Below, piece by piece: positions 27,207 to 37,650 of a stretch of 64,000 nt of DNA (within the stretch, counting starts at the first letter, position 1; the number at the start of each line of letters is the position of its first letter). Location: positions 124,001 through 188,000 of the forward strand of contig NZ_CADIKL010000008.1 of assembly GCF_902859945.1 (NCBI RefSeq). The letters run 5' to 3'. This DNA comes from Paraburkholderia caffeinitolerans (GTDB lineage: Bacteria; Pseudomonadota; Gammaproteobacteria; Burkholderiales; Burkholderiaceae). The translations under genes and the position numbers were made by a program. Below the pieces are notes generated by a model. It ran no database searches and was not told where the DNA came from. It saw nothing but the letters and a program-made list of their open reading frames with translations.

Positions 27207-28355
27207 GTGGTCAATTTCAGATACCGATCCATTTTTATCGGAGTCCTTATCGCATCGGCATCGGCTGCGGCGCACGCGCAGAGCAGCGTGACGCTGTACG
27301 GTTCAATCGACGAGGCCGCGGCCTACTACAACAACACGGGCGGCCACTCGCTCGTGGCAATGCAGAACGCCGACAATGGATCGACGTACTGGGGCCTCAA
27401 AGGCAAGGAAGACCTCGGTGGCGGCCTCAATGCGGTCTTCACCCTGGAAAGCTCTTTCGACATCACCCACGGATCGCTGTCGAACAATCGCATTTTCGCC
27501 CACCAGGCCACCGTCGGTCTTAGCGGCGACGCCTACGGCACGCTCACGATGGGACGGCAATTCGATCCAACGGTCGACCTGATTCAGCCGATTACCGGCG
27601 ACAGTTTCGCGGGACCCGTTTTCACCACACCGGGCGATGCCGACAACAACGACAACTCAGTGTGGATCAATAGCTCGATCAAGTACGCGAGCCCGACCTA
27701 CGCGGGATTCCAGTACGAGCTGATGTACGGGGTGGGCGGAATCGCCGGCAATACCACCGGCGGCCACTCGTACGGGGCGGCCGCCTCGTACAACCATGGC
27801 GGACTGACGCTCGCCACTGGCTATCTGTTCTCGAAGAACGATGTCAACGGCACTGGCGCAGCGGACCTTACGCAAACTAACTCGGTCGTGCCCCTCTTTG
27901 GCGCGACGCCCATGTTCGGCTCCCGGCAGATCGTCCAGGTCGCGGCTCAGTATGTCATCGGCAACCTGACCGCCAACATTCGCTACAGCAACGCGCAGTA
28001 CAAGCCGTACACGGATTACGGCGCTTTCAACCGCACCGAAACATTCAATGTTGGCGGCGCGGCGCTCCAGTATCAATTCACCCCGGCGCTGTCCGGCGCG
28101 CTCAACTACGTGTACACGCACTCGAGCGGCGCGTCCTCGGCCACTTACAACAACGTCGGTGCGAACGCAACTTACTCGTTGAGCAAGCGCACCAGCCTCT
28201 ATGCGGACGTCGCGTATTCCCACGCGAGCGGCACGACGTTCAGCGAGGACGGTTCCGAGCTCGTCGCGGCAGGCGGCACGGTAGGCGATCTCGCCGCGAG
28301 TTCGAGCACCCGTTCGCAGGTCGTGGCGATCATCGGCATCACGCACAAGTTCTGA
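27207..28355 (+). CDS. OmpC-type general porin
   Basis: The 382-residue outer-membrane porin has a signal peptide (FRYRSIFIGVLIASASAAAHA-QSS) and the classic neisserial/burkholderial start SSVTLYGSIDEAAAYYNN. It continues with GSTYWGLKGKEDLGGGLNAVF and FAHQATVGLSGDAYGTLTMGRQ, and ends in the aromatic barrel terminus VVAIIGITHKF. It forms a trimeric channel for small solutes. AAGGAG lies 5 nt before the GTG at 27207, which makes GTG the likely start; the ATG at 27192 lies upstream of that site. Two downstream genes (propeller and OxlT-like MFS) may belong to the same uptake unit. Confidence 0.88.
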   Translation: MVNFRYRSIFIGVLIASASAAAHAQSSVTLYGSIDEAAAYYNNTGGHSLVAMQNADNGSTYWGLKGKEDLGGGLNAVFTLESSFDITHGSLSNNRIFAHQATVGLSGDAYGTLTMGRQFDPTVDLIQPITGDSFAGPVFTTPGDADNNDNSVWINSSIKYASPTYAGFQYELMYGVGGIAGNTTGGHSYGAAASYNHGGLTLATGYLFSKNDVNGTGAADLTQTNSVVPLFGATPMFGSRQIVQVAAQYVIGNLTANIRYSNAQYKPYTDYGAFNRTETFNVGGAALQYQFTPALSGALNYVYTHSSGASSATYNNVGANATYSLSKRTSLYADVAYSHASGTTFSEDGSELVAAGGTVGDLAASSSTRSQVVAIIGITHKF

Positions 28356-28419
28356 AGTCGCATTCAAGGTAGTCGATAAAAACCACAAAAAAACGCGTTC
28401 ATTTTCTACTGGAGGCAAC

Positions 28420-29412
28420 ATGGCTTTTTTCAAACACAAAGCGTTGACGATCAGTCTCGCCGCAATGGGGTTGTGCGCCGTCGCGACCTACGCGCAGGCG
28501 TCGCAGTACCAGCTCGTCAAAACGATCGATCTGCCCGGCAGCAAGGGCGGTCACGGCGATTGGGTCACCTACGACAAGGACACCCACGCGGTCTGGCTGT
28601 CCCAGTCGCCCAATCACAATGTGGTCGTGATCGATGCGAAGACCATGGCGATCAAGAAGACGCTTTCGGGCGTCGATTCCGGCAACGGCATCGACTTCGA
28701 CGCGAACCACGCCTACGTCACCGATGCGACCACGGGCAAGCTGATCGTCTATGACAAACACTCGTTCGACCGCGTCGCCTCCGTCGACAGCGGCGGCAAG
28801 ACCCCCGACGGCGTGAATGTGGACACGAAGACGGGCTCCATCCTGCTCGCAAACGACGACAGCAACAACGAAGCCGTTTTTGAGCCGAAGGCGCCGTACA
28901 AACTCACCACGACGTTCAAGCTGAAGCCCGAGGACGACAAGGACGGCCCGGACGTTGCGCTCTACGTTGCCTCCACCGACCGCCTGTATCAACCCGTTGG
29001 CGGCAAGATCGACGTGATCAATCCGAATACCCATGAGATCGAGGCGGTATGGGACTTCGGCCTGAAGGGCGCGGCCAAGGGCGGCGTGTACGACAGCAAG
29101 ACGAATCACCTGATCTTCGGCACCAGCGACAAGAAGATGCTCGTGGTGGACCCGGCGACGGGCAAGCTCGTCACGACCATCGACGTCGCGGGCGCGGTGG
29201 ACCAGACGGCCATCGACACCGACAAGCGCCGCGCGTTCATCGGCGACAAAACCGGCAACCTCGAAGTGGTCGACCTGGACACGAATCAGGTCATCGACCA
29301 CATCCAGACCGAGCCCAAGGTCCACACGCTGACGGTCGACACGGCAACCCATCGCGTCTACGTCTATCTCAACGAAAGCAACAAGGTCGGGGTGTACGAG
29401 CAGAAGTCCTGA
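28420..29412 (+). CDS. Periplasmic YncE-like beta-propeller protein
   Basis: The 330-residue protein has a signal peptide (ISLAAMGLCAVATYAQA-SQ) and repeated blades of the YncE/YVTN type (VVVIDAKTMAIKKTL, KLIVYDKHSFDRVASV, MLVVDPATGKLVTTI, LEVVDLDTNQVIDHI). Seven blades are plausible for this length. CTGGAGGCAAC precedes the ATG. It lies 64 bp after the porin gene and 159 bp before the MFS gene. Such proteins bind ligands or nucleic acid, or act as periplasmic scaffolds; no enzyme motif is present. Confidence 0.8.
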   Translation: MAFFKHKALTISLAAMGLCAVATYAQASQYQLVKTIDLPGSKGGHGDWVTYDKDTHAVWLSQSPNHNVVVIDAKTMAIKKTLSGVDSGNGIDFDANHAYVTDATTGKLIVYDKHSFDRVASVDSGGKTPDGVNVDTKTGSILLANDDSNNEAVFEPKAPYKLTTTFKLKPEDDKDGPDVALYVASTDRLYQPVGGKIDVINPNTHEIEAVWDFGLKGAAKGGVYDSKTNHLIFGTSDKKMLVVDPATGKLVTTIDVAGAVDQTAIDTDKRRAFIGDKTGNLEVVDLDTNQVIDHIQTEPKVHTLTVDTATHRVYVYLNESNKVGVYEQKS

Positions 29413-29571
29413 TATCGCACGCCGGCTTCGGGTGGCGCAGCGGCATGGTCTCCTGCCTCGCCCGTGCGGCGCCTGTGCTGCATGAATGAAACACGGTGCG
29501 GCGCGCGAGATCGCGGAAGATCGCATCGACGCGAGCCGTCACCCGACCTTTAATTTGTGGGAGAAGTCGTC

Positions 29572-30864
29572 ATGTCATCCGCTGCCTCGCCGGCAGGTAA
29601 GCCCTTGCTCGGAAACCGCTGGACTCAACTGTTCATCGGCATTGCCTGCATGGCGCTCGTCGCCAATCTGCAATATGCGTGGACACTATTCGTTGTCCCA
29701 ATGAAAACCCAGAATCTCTGGAGCGCCGCCGAGGTTCAAACGGCATTCTCCATTTTCATTCTGGTCGAAACCTGGCTCGTGCCGGTCGAGGGGTGGCTGG
29801 TGGACCGCTTCGGCCCGCGCCCCGTCGTCATGGCCGGTGCCGTATTCGTCGCGCTTAGCTGGGTGATCGACTCGTTCGCCACCACGCTGCCAATGCTCTA
29901 CGCCGCCTCGGTCATCGCGGGCCTCGGCGCGGGCTGCGTGTACGGCACCTGTGTCGGCAACGCGCTCAAGTGGTTCCCGGACCGGCGCGGGCTCGCCGCC
30001 GGCCTGACCGCCGCGGGCTTTGGCGCCGGCGCCGCGTTGACGGTCATTCCGATCGCGAACATGATTCACGATTCCGGGTATCGGCACACGTTCTTCGTGT
30101 TCGGCGTCATTCAGGGCATCGCGATCTTCATCCTGGGCATCGCGTTGATTCGCCCGAATCCGGGTCCCGGCATCAAACCGGTGGCGCGCGTCGTGATGAG
30201 CAAGGTCGATTATTCGCCGGGCCAGATGGTCAAAACGCCGCTCTTCTGGATGATCTATCTGCTCTTCGTGCTCGTAGCGGCCGGCGGCCTGATCGCCACG
30301 GCGCAACTCGGTCCGATTGCGAAATCGTTTGGCTTCGCGAAACTCCCCGTGCAATTCCTTGGCGCGACATTGCCCCTGCTGACGCTGGCGCTCTCGGTCG
30401 ACAATTTGCTCAACGGGCTGACGCGCCCCATTTGTGGCCTCCTGTCCGACAAGATCGGCCGCGAAAACACCATGCTGATCGTGTTCGTCGGAGAAGGGCT
30501 CGCGTTGCTCGGGATGAATGCTTACGGTCACGATCCGTACGCATTTCTGATCTTCGCGCCGCTGATCTTCCTGTGCTGGGGCGAGATTTTCTCGATCTTC
30601 CCCGCGATCTGTGCGGATACGTTCGGCAGCAAATACGCGGCATCCAATGCCGGCACGCTTTATACCGCCAAGGGCACGGCGTCGCTGCTCGTTCCGATCG
30701 CGTCGCTGGTGGCTGCCGGCGGGTCGTGGGAGCACGTGCTGATCGGCTCCGCCGTGGTGTCGATCGTCGCGGGCGTGTCGGCCAAGTTCATTCTCGCGCC
30801 CATGAGAAAGCGCTGGTTCTCGGGCATGAGTGAGGAGGTTGCTCCGGTACTCCAGGCTCAATGA
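29572..30864 (+). CDS. MFS transporter of the oxalate/formate antiporter (OxlT) family
   Basis: The 430-residue, 12-helix MFS protein has the OFA-family start (WTQLFIGIACMALVANLQYAWTLFV) with the WTLF motif after helix 1. Further features are VDRFGPRPVV in loop 2-3, GLGAGCVYGTCVGNALKWFPDRRGLAAGL in helices 4-5 and GLLSDKIGREN in loop 8-9. Members exchange small carboxylates. The ATG at 29572 has GGGAG upstream. The substrate here is unknown; oxalate is only one option because no oxalate-degrading gene is nearby. Confidence 0.83.
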   Translation: MSSAASPAGKPLLGNRWTQLFIGIACMALVANLQYAWTLFVVPMKTQNLWSAAEVQTAFSIFILVETWLVPVEGWLVDRFGPRPVVMAGAVFVALSWVIDSFATTLPMLYAASVIAGLGAGCVYGTCVGNALKWFPDRRGLAAGLTAAGFGAGAALTVIPIANMIHDSGYRHTFFVFGVIQGIAIFILGIALIRPNPGPGIKPVARVVMSKVDYSPGQMVKTPLFWMIYLLFVLVAAGGLIATAQLGPIAKSFGFAKLPVQFLGATLPLLTLALSVDNLLNGLTRPICGLLSDKIGRENTMLIVFVGEGLALLGMNAYGHDPYAFLIFAPLIFLCWGEIFSIFPAICADTFGSKYAASNAGTLYTAKGTASLLVPIASLVAAGGSWEHVLIGSAVVSIVAGVSAKFILAPMRKRWFSGMSEEVAPVLQAQ

Positions 30865-31125
30865 GCGCAGCCGCCGGCTCCGCGCTGGCGGGTATGCGCG
30901 ACGGGAAAGCAGGAAGGCTGGAAAGCGCCGATATAGGCGTCGCCTCCAGCCCCTTGCTTCCAGCACCATCAGGGCGCCAGCCAACGCGGTGTTTTCTGCC
31001 GCAATTGCCTGGCGCCCGTCGCTCGTTAACTGTTCCTTAAGTCTGCGCCCTCAAGCTAGCTGTGCCAGCCGCTGCCCCGCCCCGGGTCCACAGCGCTGAT
31101 ACCTCACTAGCTGGAGGCACAGACG

Positions 31126-31398
31126 ATGAATCGGACACTTAAACTGGCCGCGTTTGCGGCTGCATTGCTTGTACCGGCCCTTTCTTTCGCTCAAGCACCC
31201 CAGGCATCCAATGGGCCGCTCACGCGTGCCCAGGTGCGCGCGGAATTAGCCCAGCTTCGGCAAGCCGGCTACAGATCGACTGGGCGCGACAACCAGTATC
31301 CTGCCAACCTGCACGCAGCCCAGGCCCGTATTGCTGCAGCAGCCCCTGGTACGACGCCAGGCCAAACCACCCCCACGATGGCACCGAATATGCAGTGA
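31126..31398 (+). CDS. Secreted DUF4148 protein
   Basis: This 90-residue protein has a signal peptide (LAAFAAALLVPALSFAQ) and the DUF4148 core LTRAQVRAELAQLRQAGY, which is common in Burkholderiales and often present in many copies per genome. The C-terminal half is Ala/Gln/Pro-rich low complexity. It has good AGCTGGAGGCACAGACG upstream. The function is unknown, probably envelope-related. It converges on kshA. Confidence 0.8.
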   Translation: MNRTLKLAAFAAALLVPALSFAQAPQASNGPLTRAQVRAELAQLRQAGYRSTGRDNQYPANLHAAQARIAAAAPGTTPGQTTPTMAPNMQ

Positions 31399-31410
31399 GG
31401 ACCTGACTGC

Positions 31411-31474
31411 GCCGGCGTGAACCTGCGCCGGCAAAGTGCTCGAAAATGAATCGGGCGCGGCCCGCGCCGCGCCC
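31411..31474. terminator. Two GC-rich hairpins between convergent genes
   Basis: GCCGGCG/CGCCGGC (31411-31432, 8-nt loop) and GGGCGCGGC/GCCGCGCCC (31453-31474, 4-nt loop) are perfect stems in the gap between the DUF4148 gene and kshA. Neither is followed by a clear T-tract, but together they probably terminate both transcripts, including the long right-arm steroid operon. Confidence 0.5.
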
Positions 31475-31500
31475 CTTCCTCGCACTCCAGCTTTTTGTGC

Positions 31501-32577
31501 TCAGCCTTCGAACACGTGATGCAGCGGCGGCACCGAGCCGCCCTCGTTCACCGTGATCTCGAAGACCTTGCGTGCGCGAGTCGCGGGCCGCACGTCGGCG
31601 GCATCGAGATAAAACTGGTTGTACCAGTCGCGCATTTGATAGAGCGGGCCATCGCCCTCGCAAAGCAGCGGATTGTCGATGCGGGTCTTGCTGTCCCAGA
31701 TCACCACGTCTTCATAGAACGCCGCCTGCGCCTGGGCAATATAGGCGCGCGCAATTTCCATGTTCTGCTCTTCGGAAAGGCCCGGGATCTTCTTGACGAT
31801 CACGCCATAGCGCAGCTCGAAGCTGTTCATGTCGATGGGCACGTGGCAGTTCAGCAGGATCGAGTTGATCGGGTGGCCGCCGCTTGTTCCCGACATCTCC
31901 GTGATGTGATACGCCGGGCCGAAGTAGGTGGAGAGCGCAATCAGCTCATCGTCACCCAGCCGCGCGCTGCGGCCCACGAGCAACTGCGTGGCCTTGTGCT
32001 CCTCGAACAGATTCGCGAAGTAGTCCACCGGCGCGCCGTGCACGGTCGCGAAGTGCGCCATGTCGGAGATGTTGTCCACCAGCTCGCGGCAGTTCGTGCC
32101 GATCACCATCTTGTCCACGACCCAGTCGGACCACTCGTCCGATTCGCAAGCCGGAATGGGCGGAATCGCCACGCTCTCGGGCGGCTCGCCGCCTTCGGGA
32201 TCGTGCCAGACGAACAGCAGCTTGTTCTGCTCGCAAGTGCGCCACGCGCCGATCTTCGCCTTGGGCGGAATGCGCTTGCAATAGGGAATGGACTGGCACT
32301 GGCCGTCGCCATCCCATTTCCAGCCGTGGAACGGACAGACGAGCGTGTCGCCTTCCACGCGGCCCGTCGAGAGGTCCGCACCCATGTGCGGGCAATAGCT
32401 GTCCACTACGCGAATCTGGCCCGTCGAATCGGCGAAGGCGGCCAGGCGACGGCCGAACACGTTGAGCGTATGCGGCTTGCCGTCCCGATAGTCGTTCGCG
32501 AGTCCAAGGCAGTGCCAGCCACGGGCATAGCGCTGCACGAGCGGCTGCGCTTCGATCTTGTACGGACGTGCGGACAT
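31501..32577 (-). CDS. kshA: 3-ketosteroid 9-alpha-hydroxylase, oxygenase component
   Basis: The 358-residue Rieske oxygenase has the 2Fe-2S ligands Cys62-x-His64 (YCPHMGADL) and Cys81-x2-His84 (CPFHGW). The mononuclear iron motif NISDMAHFATVHG is near residue 178. The sequence and length match KshA-type oxygenases, whose 9-alpha hydroxylation with KstD action opens ring B. AAGGAGAACCCT precedes the ATG at 32577. Its reductase partner kshB lies about 22 kb away in the same island. It is the last gene of the right arm, 85 bp after the RND gene. Confidence 0.88.
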   Translation of the reverse strand: MSARPYKIEAQPLVQRYARGWHCLGLANDYRDGKPHTLNVFGRRLAAFADSTGQIRVVDSYCPHMGADLSTGRVEGDTLVCPFHGWKWDGDGQCQSIPYCKRIPPKAKIGAWRTCEQNKLLFVWHDPEGGEPPESVAIPPIPACESDEWSDWVVDKMVIGTNCRELVDNISDMAHFATVHGAPVDYFANLFEEHKATQLLVGRSARLGDDELIALSTYFGPAYHITEMSGTSGGHPINSILLNCHVPIDMNSFELRYGVIVKKIPGLSEEQNMEIARAYIAQAQAAFYEDVVIWDSKTRIDNPLLCEGDGPLYQMRDWYNQFYLDAADVRPATRARKVFEITVNEGGSVPPLHHVFEG

Positions 32578-32662
32578 AGGGTTCTCCTTCCTTGAGTGGA
32601 CGCCGCACGGTCGTTCCGCGCGGCGCATGCTTTACGTTATTCAGGTTTGCTGATGAAGGGCT

Positions 32663-35131
32663 TCAGGAGCGTGCATGCGCGGGTTCTTTCACGCTCGCGT
32701 GACGGGCTGCGGCCTCGACGCCCGGCGTAGCGACGCCCGTTGCGGTTGCGACGCTCGCGGCACGCTCGCCTGCGCGCCGCTCCGCACGCTCCACGCCCAG
32801 CCAGGCGGCGAGCGCAGGCAGCAGGAACACCGCGCCGAACAGGTTCACGAGGAACATGAAGGCGAGCAGCACGCCCATGTCCACCTGGAACTTGAGTGCC
32901 GAACCCGCCCACGTGCCCACGCCGATGAACATCGTGGCGGCCGTGAAGAGCGCGGCGGTGCCGCGCTGGCGCATCGCCTCGCCGAACGCCTCGGGCAGGC
33001 TGGCACCCGCGCGCACTTCGTGTTGCAGACGCTCGTAGAGATAGATGCCGTAATCGACGCCCACGCCCACGCCCAGCGTGATCACGGGCAGCGTCGCCAC
33101 CTTCAGGCCGATGCCGAGCTTCGCCATCACCGCATTGCAGAGGATCGAAACGATCGTGAGCGGCACGATCACGCACAGCACCGCGCGCCACGAGCGGAAC
33201 GTCACGAGACACAGCAGTGCGATGGCGCCGAAGATGGAGAGCAGCATGGCGATTTCGGCGTCGGCCACGGCCTCATTGGTGGCCGCCATCACGCCCACGT
33301 TGCCGCCCGCGAGGCGGAAGGCCACGCCCTTGGTTTCGTCCTCGGCCGCGAAGCGCTTGATCTCGTCGACGATGTGCGCGATCGTGCTGCCCTCGTGGTT
33401 GTCGGTGTAGATGAGCACCTGGATCGCCTGGCAGTTCTCAGTGTTCATGCCGCTGTCAGGGTCGAACGCGCTCGAACCCTGGGTGAGGCCATCGGCGGAG
33501 CGCGGCAGCGCAGCCCAGCGCGGGTTGCCTTCGTTGAACGCCGCAATCGACACCTTCGCGAGCGACGGCACGCTCACCACCGACTGCACGCCGGCCACGC
33601 CGCGCATCTGCATCTCGAAGCGCTCGATGGCGCTCATGACCGGGTAATGGAGGCAAGCATCGTCGTAGCCCTTGGTCTCCACGATCACAGCGAGCGCATC
33701 GACGCCAATGTTGTACTGGCTCGTAATGCGCGCGTTATCGAGGTTGTAGCGCGAGTTCGCGCGCAGTTCGGGCGCGCCCGAACCGATGTCGCCAATCTGC
33801 AGACCGCGCGAGGCCTGCGCGCCGAACGCGAGCAGCACGAGCGCCACCGCGAACACGCCCAGCGCCGGCAGCGGCTTCGCGAACACGCCAAAGCGCGCCC
33901 ACCCGCCGTTTTGCGCGTGCGCGGCACCGCGCTGAGCGCGGGCAAGCGCACCGCGCTCCAGTTGCGTGTACGAGAGCAGGATCGGCAGGAACACCTTGTT
34001 GGTAACGATCATCAGCAGCACGCCGAGGCAGGCGGTAATGCCGAGCTCGCGCACGATGTCGATCTGGATGCGCATGATGACCATGAAGCCCAGCGCATTC
34101 GTGAGCAGCGCCACGGTGCCCGGCACGAACAGCTTGCGGAACGCGTCGCGCGCGGCATCGACGGAAGACAGGCCGGTGGCGAGCGCCTGCTTCCACGCGT
34201 TGGTCATCTGCACGGCGTGCGAGACGCCAATCGAGAAAATCAGGAACGGCACGAGGATCGACATCGGGTCGATGCCGAGGCCGAGCATCGGCAGCGCGCC
34301 CAGCAGCCACACCACCGGCAGCAGCGCAACGCACAGCGCGAGCGCCGTGGTCTTGAGCGAGCGGGTGTAGAGAAGCAGCAGCGCGGCGGTCACCGCGAAG
34401 GCGATGCCGAAGAACACCATCACGCCCGCGATGCCCGACTCCACGTCGCCCACCAGCTTGGCGAAGCCGATGATGTCCACTTCCACATTCTGGTTGGCGT
34501 AGCGCGCGCGAATCTGTTCGAGCTGCTTCGCTACATGGCCATAGTCGAGCCGCTTGCCGGTGGTGGGATCGGCCTCGCGCAGTTCAGCGCGAATCAGCGC
34601 CGACTTGAGGTCGTTGCTCACGAGCCGGCCGATCTGGCCCGAGCGCGCCACGTTGCGGCGCACCTTGGCGAGATCCTCGGGGTGGGCGCTGCTGAACTGG
34701 CCCGGCACCACCACGTCGCCGCGAAAGCCCGCTTCGGTCACTTCCGTGTAGCGCACGTTCGGCGTGAAGAGCGAGAACACGCGTGAGCGGTTCACGCCGG
34801 GGATGAAGAACACGTCGTCGGTGGCGTGGCGCAGTTCGTCCATGAACTGCTCGTTATAGATGTCGCCCTGGCCTTTCCAGCGCAGGCTCACGAGCACGGT
34901 GTTCGCGCCGGGAAACGCGCTGGCGTAGCGGTTGAACACCTGCATGTACGGGTGTTCCATCGGGATCATCTTGTTGAAGCCCGGGTCGAGCCGCAGCCGT
35001 GTGGCCGACACGCCAAAGGCAGCGGTCAGCGCGAGGCACACGGCGAGCAGCACGAGGCGGTGGCGCATGATGGCGCCGGCACAGCGGTCGACGAAGCGCG
35101 CGAGCGCGGTGGAGCGGGTAGAGGCGGTCAT
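32663..35131 (-). CDS. RND/MMPL-superfamily transporter, probable steroid transport
   Basis: The 822-residue inner-membrane protein has the two-fold RND (SSD/MMPL) layout: TM1 near residue 25, a large periplasmic loop, five TMs around 225-390 (SILVPFLIFSIGVSHAVQMTNAW), TM7 near 425, a second loop and five TMs around 610-770 (LGVGVGVDYGIYLYERL). The Asp in GVDYGIYL and the loop DPGFNKMIPMEHPYMQVF are typical of the HpnN/MmpL-like group that moves hydrophobic molecules. It follows the YCF48 gene by 86 bp and precedes kshA. With DUF1302 and DUF1329 it completes a plausible steroid trafficking path, direction unproven. Confidence 0.82.
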   Translation of the reverse strand: MTASTRSTALARFVDRCAGAIMRHRLVLLAVCLALTAAFGVSATRLRLDPGFNKMIPMEHPYMQVFNRYASAFPGANTVLVSLRWKGQGDIYNEQFMDELRHATDDVFFIPGVNRSRVFSLFTPNVRYTEVTEAGFRGDVVVPGQFSSAHPEDLAKVRRNVARSGQIGRLVSNDLKSALIRAELREADPTTGKRLDYGHVAKQLEQIRARYANQNVEVDIIGFAKLVGDVESGIAGVMVFFGIAFAVTAALLLLYTRSLKTTALALCVALLPVVWLLGALPMLGLGIDPMSILVPFLIFSIGVSHAVQMTNAWKQALATGLSSVDAARDAFRKLFVPGTVALLTNALGFMVIMRIQIDIVRELGITACLGVLLMIVTNKVFLPILLSYTQLERGALARAQRGAAHAQNGGWARFGVFAKPLPALGVFAVALVLLAFGAQASRGLQIGDIGSGAPELRANSRYNLDNARITSQYNIGVDALAVIVETKGYDDACLHYPVMSAIERFEMQMRGVAGVQSVVSVPSLAKVSIAAFNEGNPRWAALPRSADGLTQGSSAFDPDSGMNTENCQAIQVLIYTDNHEGSTIAHIVDEIKRFAAEDETKGVAFRLAGGNVGVMAATNEAVADAEIAMLLSIFGAIALLCLVTFRSWRAVLCVIVPLTIVSILCNAVMAKLGIGLKVATLPVITLGVGVGVDYGIYLYERLQHEVRAGASLPEAFGEAMRQRGTAALFTAATMFIGVGTWAGSALKFQVDMGVLLAFMFLVNLFGAVFLLPALAAWLGVERAERRAGERAASVATATGVATPGVEAAARHASVKEPAHARS

Positions 35132-35217
35132 GGTGCGTCTCACAACGAATGGCACAACGGTTTGCACTGCGAACCAGTGCAACTGGAGCAGCGGAAAGAA
35201 CTCACAACGCCGCCATT

Positions 35218-36321
35218 TCAGGAAGGCGCGTTGGCCTGGGCGGCCGCGGGTGGGTTGGGCGATGCGTCCTTGGTGGCTTCGGAGCCCGCGAGCTTCGCGG
35301 CATTCTTGCCATTGGCGCCGGTGTTGGCGCCGATGTTGGCGATATCGCGCGGCGCGGGCACGGTCTGCGCGGGCAGCGTCCAGCGCATCACGCCGGGCTC
35401 GCCGGCCACCAGCAGGCGGCCCTGCCCTTCGTCCAGCACGGCGGCCAGGCTCTGCACGCCGCCCACCTTGCGCACGGCATAATGCTCACCCGCGTCGTCG
35501 GAGGTGACGATGGCGCCGCCCTGCCCGACCAGCACGAGGCGGCCGCCATTCAACTGCGCCGCGCCGAAGTACGAGACGCCCACGCCGCTGTCGACATGCG
35601 CCCACGTCTGCCCGCCGTCGGTCGAACGCAGCACGTTGCCGCGCATGCCGTAGGCGAACCACGTTCCATCGGCGAGCGGCAGCACGCCGAACAGCGACCC
35701 CGCATAGGGCGATGAACGCTTGTCCCAGGTCGCGCCGTTATCGTTGGACACCAGCAGCGTGCCGGTCTCGCCCGCGATCACGATGCGCCCCTTGCCGTCT
35801 CCCGCGATCGCGTTCAGATGGCGGTCTTCGGCCGGGGTCTTCTCGACGCTCCACGTTGCGCCCTCGTCATGCGACACGAGGAGTTGACCGAAACTGCCCG
35901 CCACGAAGAGCGGCCCGTTCGGCTGGCCCCAGATCGCGAGCAGCGGGTCGGAGTGGCGGTGATCGAAGTGGGTTTGCTGCCAGTGCTCGCCGCCGTCCAC
36001 GGTGCGCAGGATCACGCCGTCGTGGCCCACGGCAATGCCGGTGCGCGGCGAAACGAAGAACACCTGGGTCAACGTGGACGGCTCTTTGGAGTCCACCGTG
36101 GCGCGCCGCCAGCTTGCGCCGGCGTCGTCGCTGAGCAGGATCACGCCGCGCTCGCCGACGGCAACGGCGCGCGAGCCGGCCTGCGCGAGGCCGTTGATCT
36201 GCAGATGATTGGCTGCGATGGTACTGGCCGGGAATGCGGGCAAGGGGCGCGGCGCGAACGCGAAGAGCGCCGCACCCAGCACCGCCGCCGACATCAGCAG
36301 GCCGGGAAGCGTAGTTTTCAC
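35218..36321 (-). CDS. YCF48/BNR-repeat beta-propeller partner of the RND transporter
   Basis: The 367-residue exported protein has an N-terminal hydrophobic segment (LPGLLMSAAVLGAALFAFAP) and repeated BNR/YCF48 units with S-x-D-x-G-x-x-W cores: LLSDDAGASWRRAT, RTVDGGEHWQQTH, LVSHDEGATWSVEK, LVSNDNGATWDKRS and RSTDGGQTWAHVD. A short disordered Ala/Asn-rich tail follows. It starts with GTG, with GGAGGAGA about 8 nt upstream. Genes of this type are commonly next to MMPL-like RND genes and DUF1302/DUF1329 pairs; here it directly precedes the RND gene. It is probably a periplasmic accessory of that transporter. Confidence 0.78.
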   Translation of the reverse strand: MKTTLPGLLMSAAVLGAALFAFAPRPLPAFPASTIAANHLQINGLAQAGSRAVAVGERGVILLSDDAGASWRRATVDSKEPSTLTQVFFVSPRTGIAVGHDGVILRTVDGGEHWQQTHFDHRHSDPLLAIWGQPNGPLFVAGSFGQLLVSHDEGATWSVEKTPAEDRHLNAIAGDGKGRIVIAGETGTLLVSNDNGATWDKRSSPYAGSLFGVLPLADGTWFAYGMRGNVLRSTDGGQTWAHVDSGVGVSYFGAAQLNGGRLVLVGQGGAIVTSDDAGEHYAVRKVGGVQSLAAVLDEGQGRLLVAGEPGVMRWTLPAQTVPAPRDIANIGANTGANGKNAAKLAGSEATKDASPNPPAAAQANAPS

Positions 36322-36407
36322 GGAGTGTCTCCTCCAGGTAGTGCGTTTTTTTACTGCTGCTTCATTGGGGTACTACTTGTACTGTCTGTACTGCGTGTTC
36401 GCGCGGT

Positions 36408-37613
<1,206 letters not shown>

Positions 37614-37650
37614 CGAATGCATTCCTGTTTCGGATCAGATAAATACGGAG

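Noticed and set aside
32675..34786. A 703-codon plus-strand frame over the RND gene
   Set aside because: It is His/Arg/Ala-rich low complexity opposite a clear RND transporter, which is typical of antisense shadows in GC-rich DNA.
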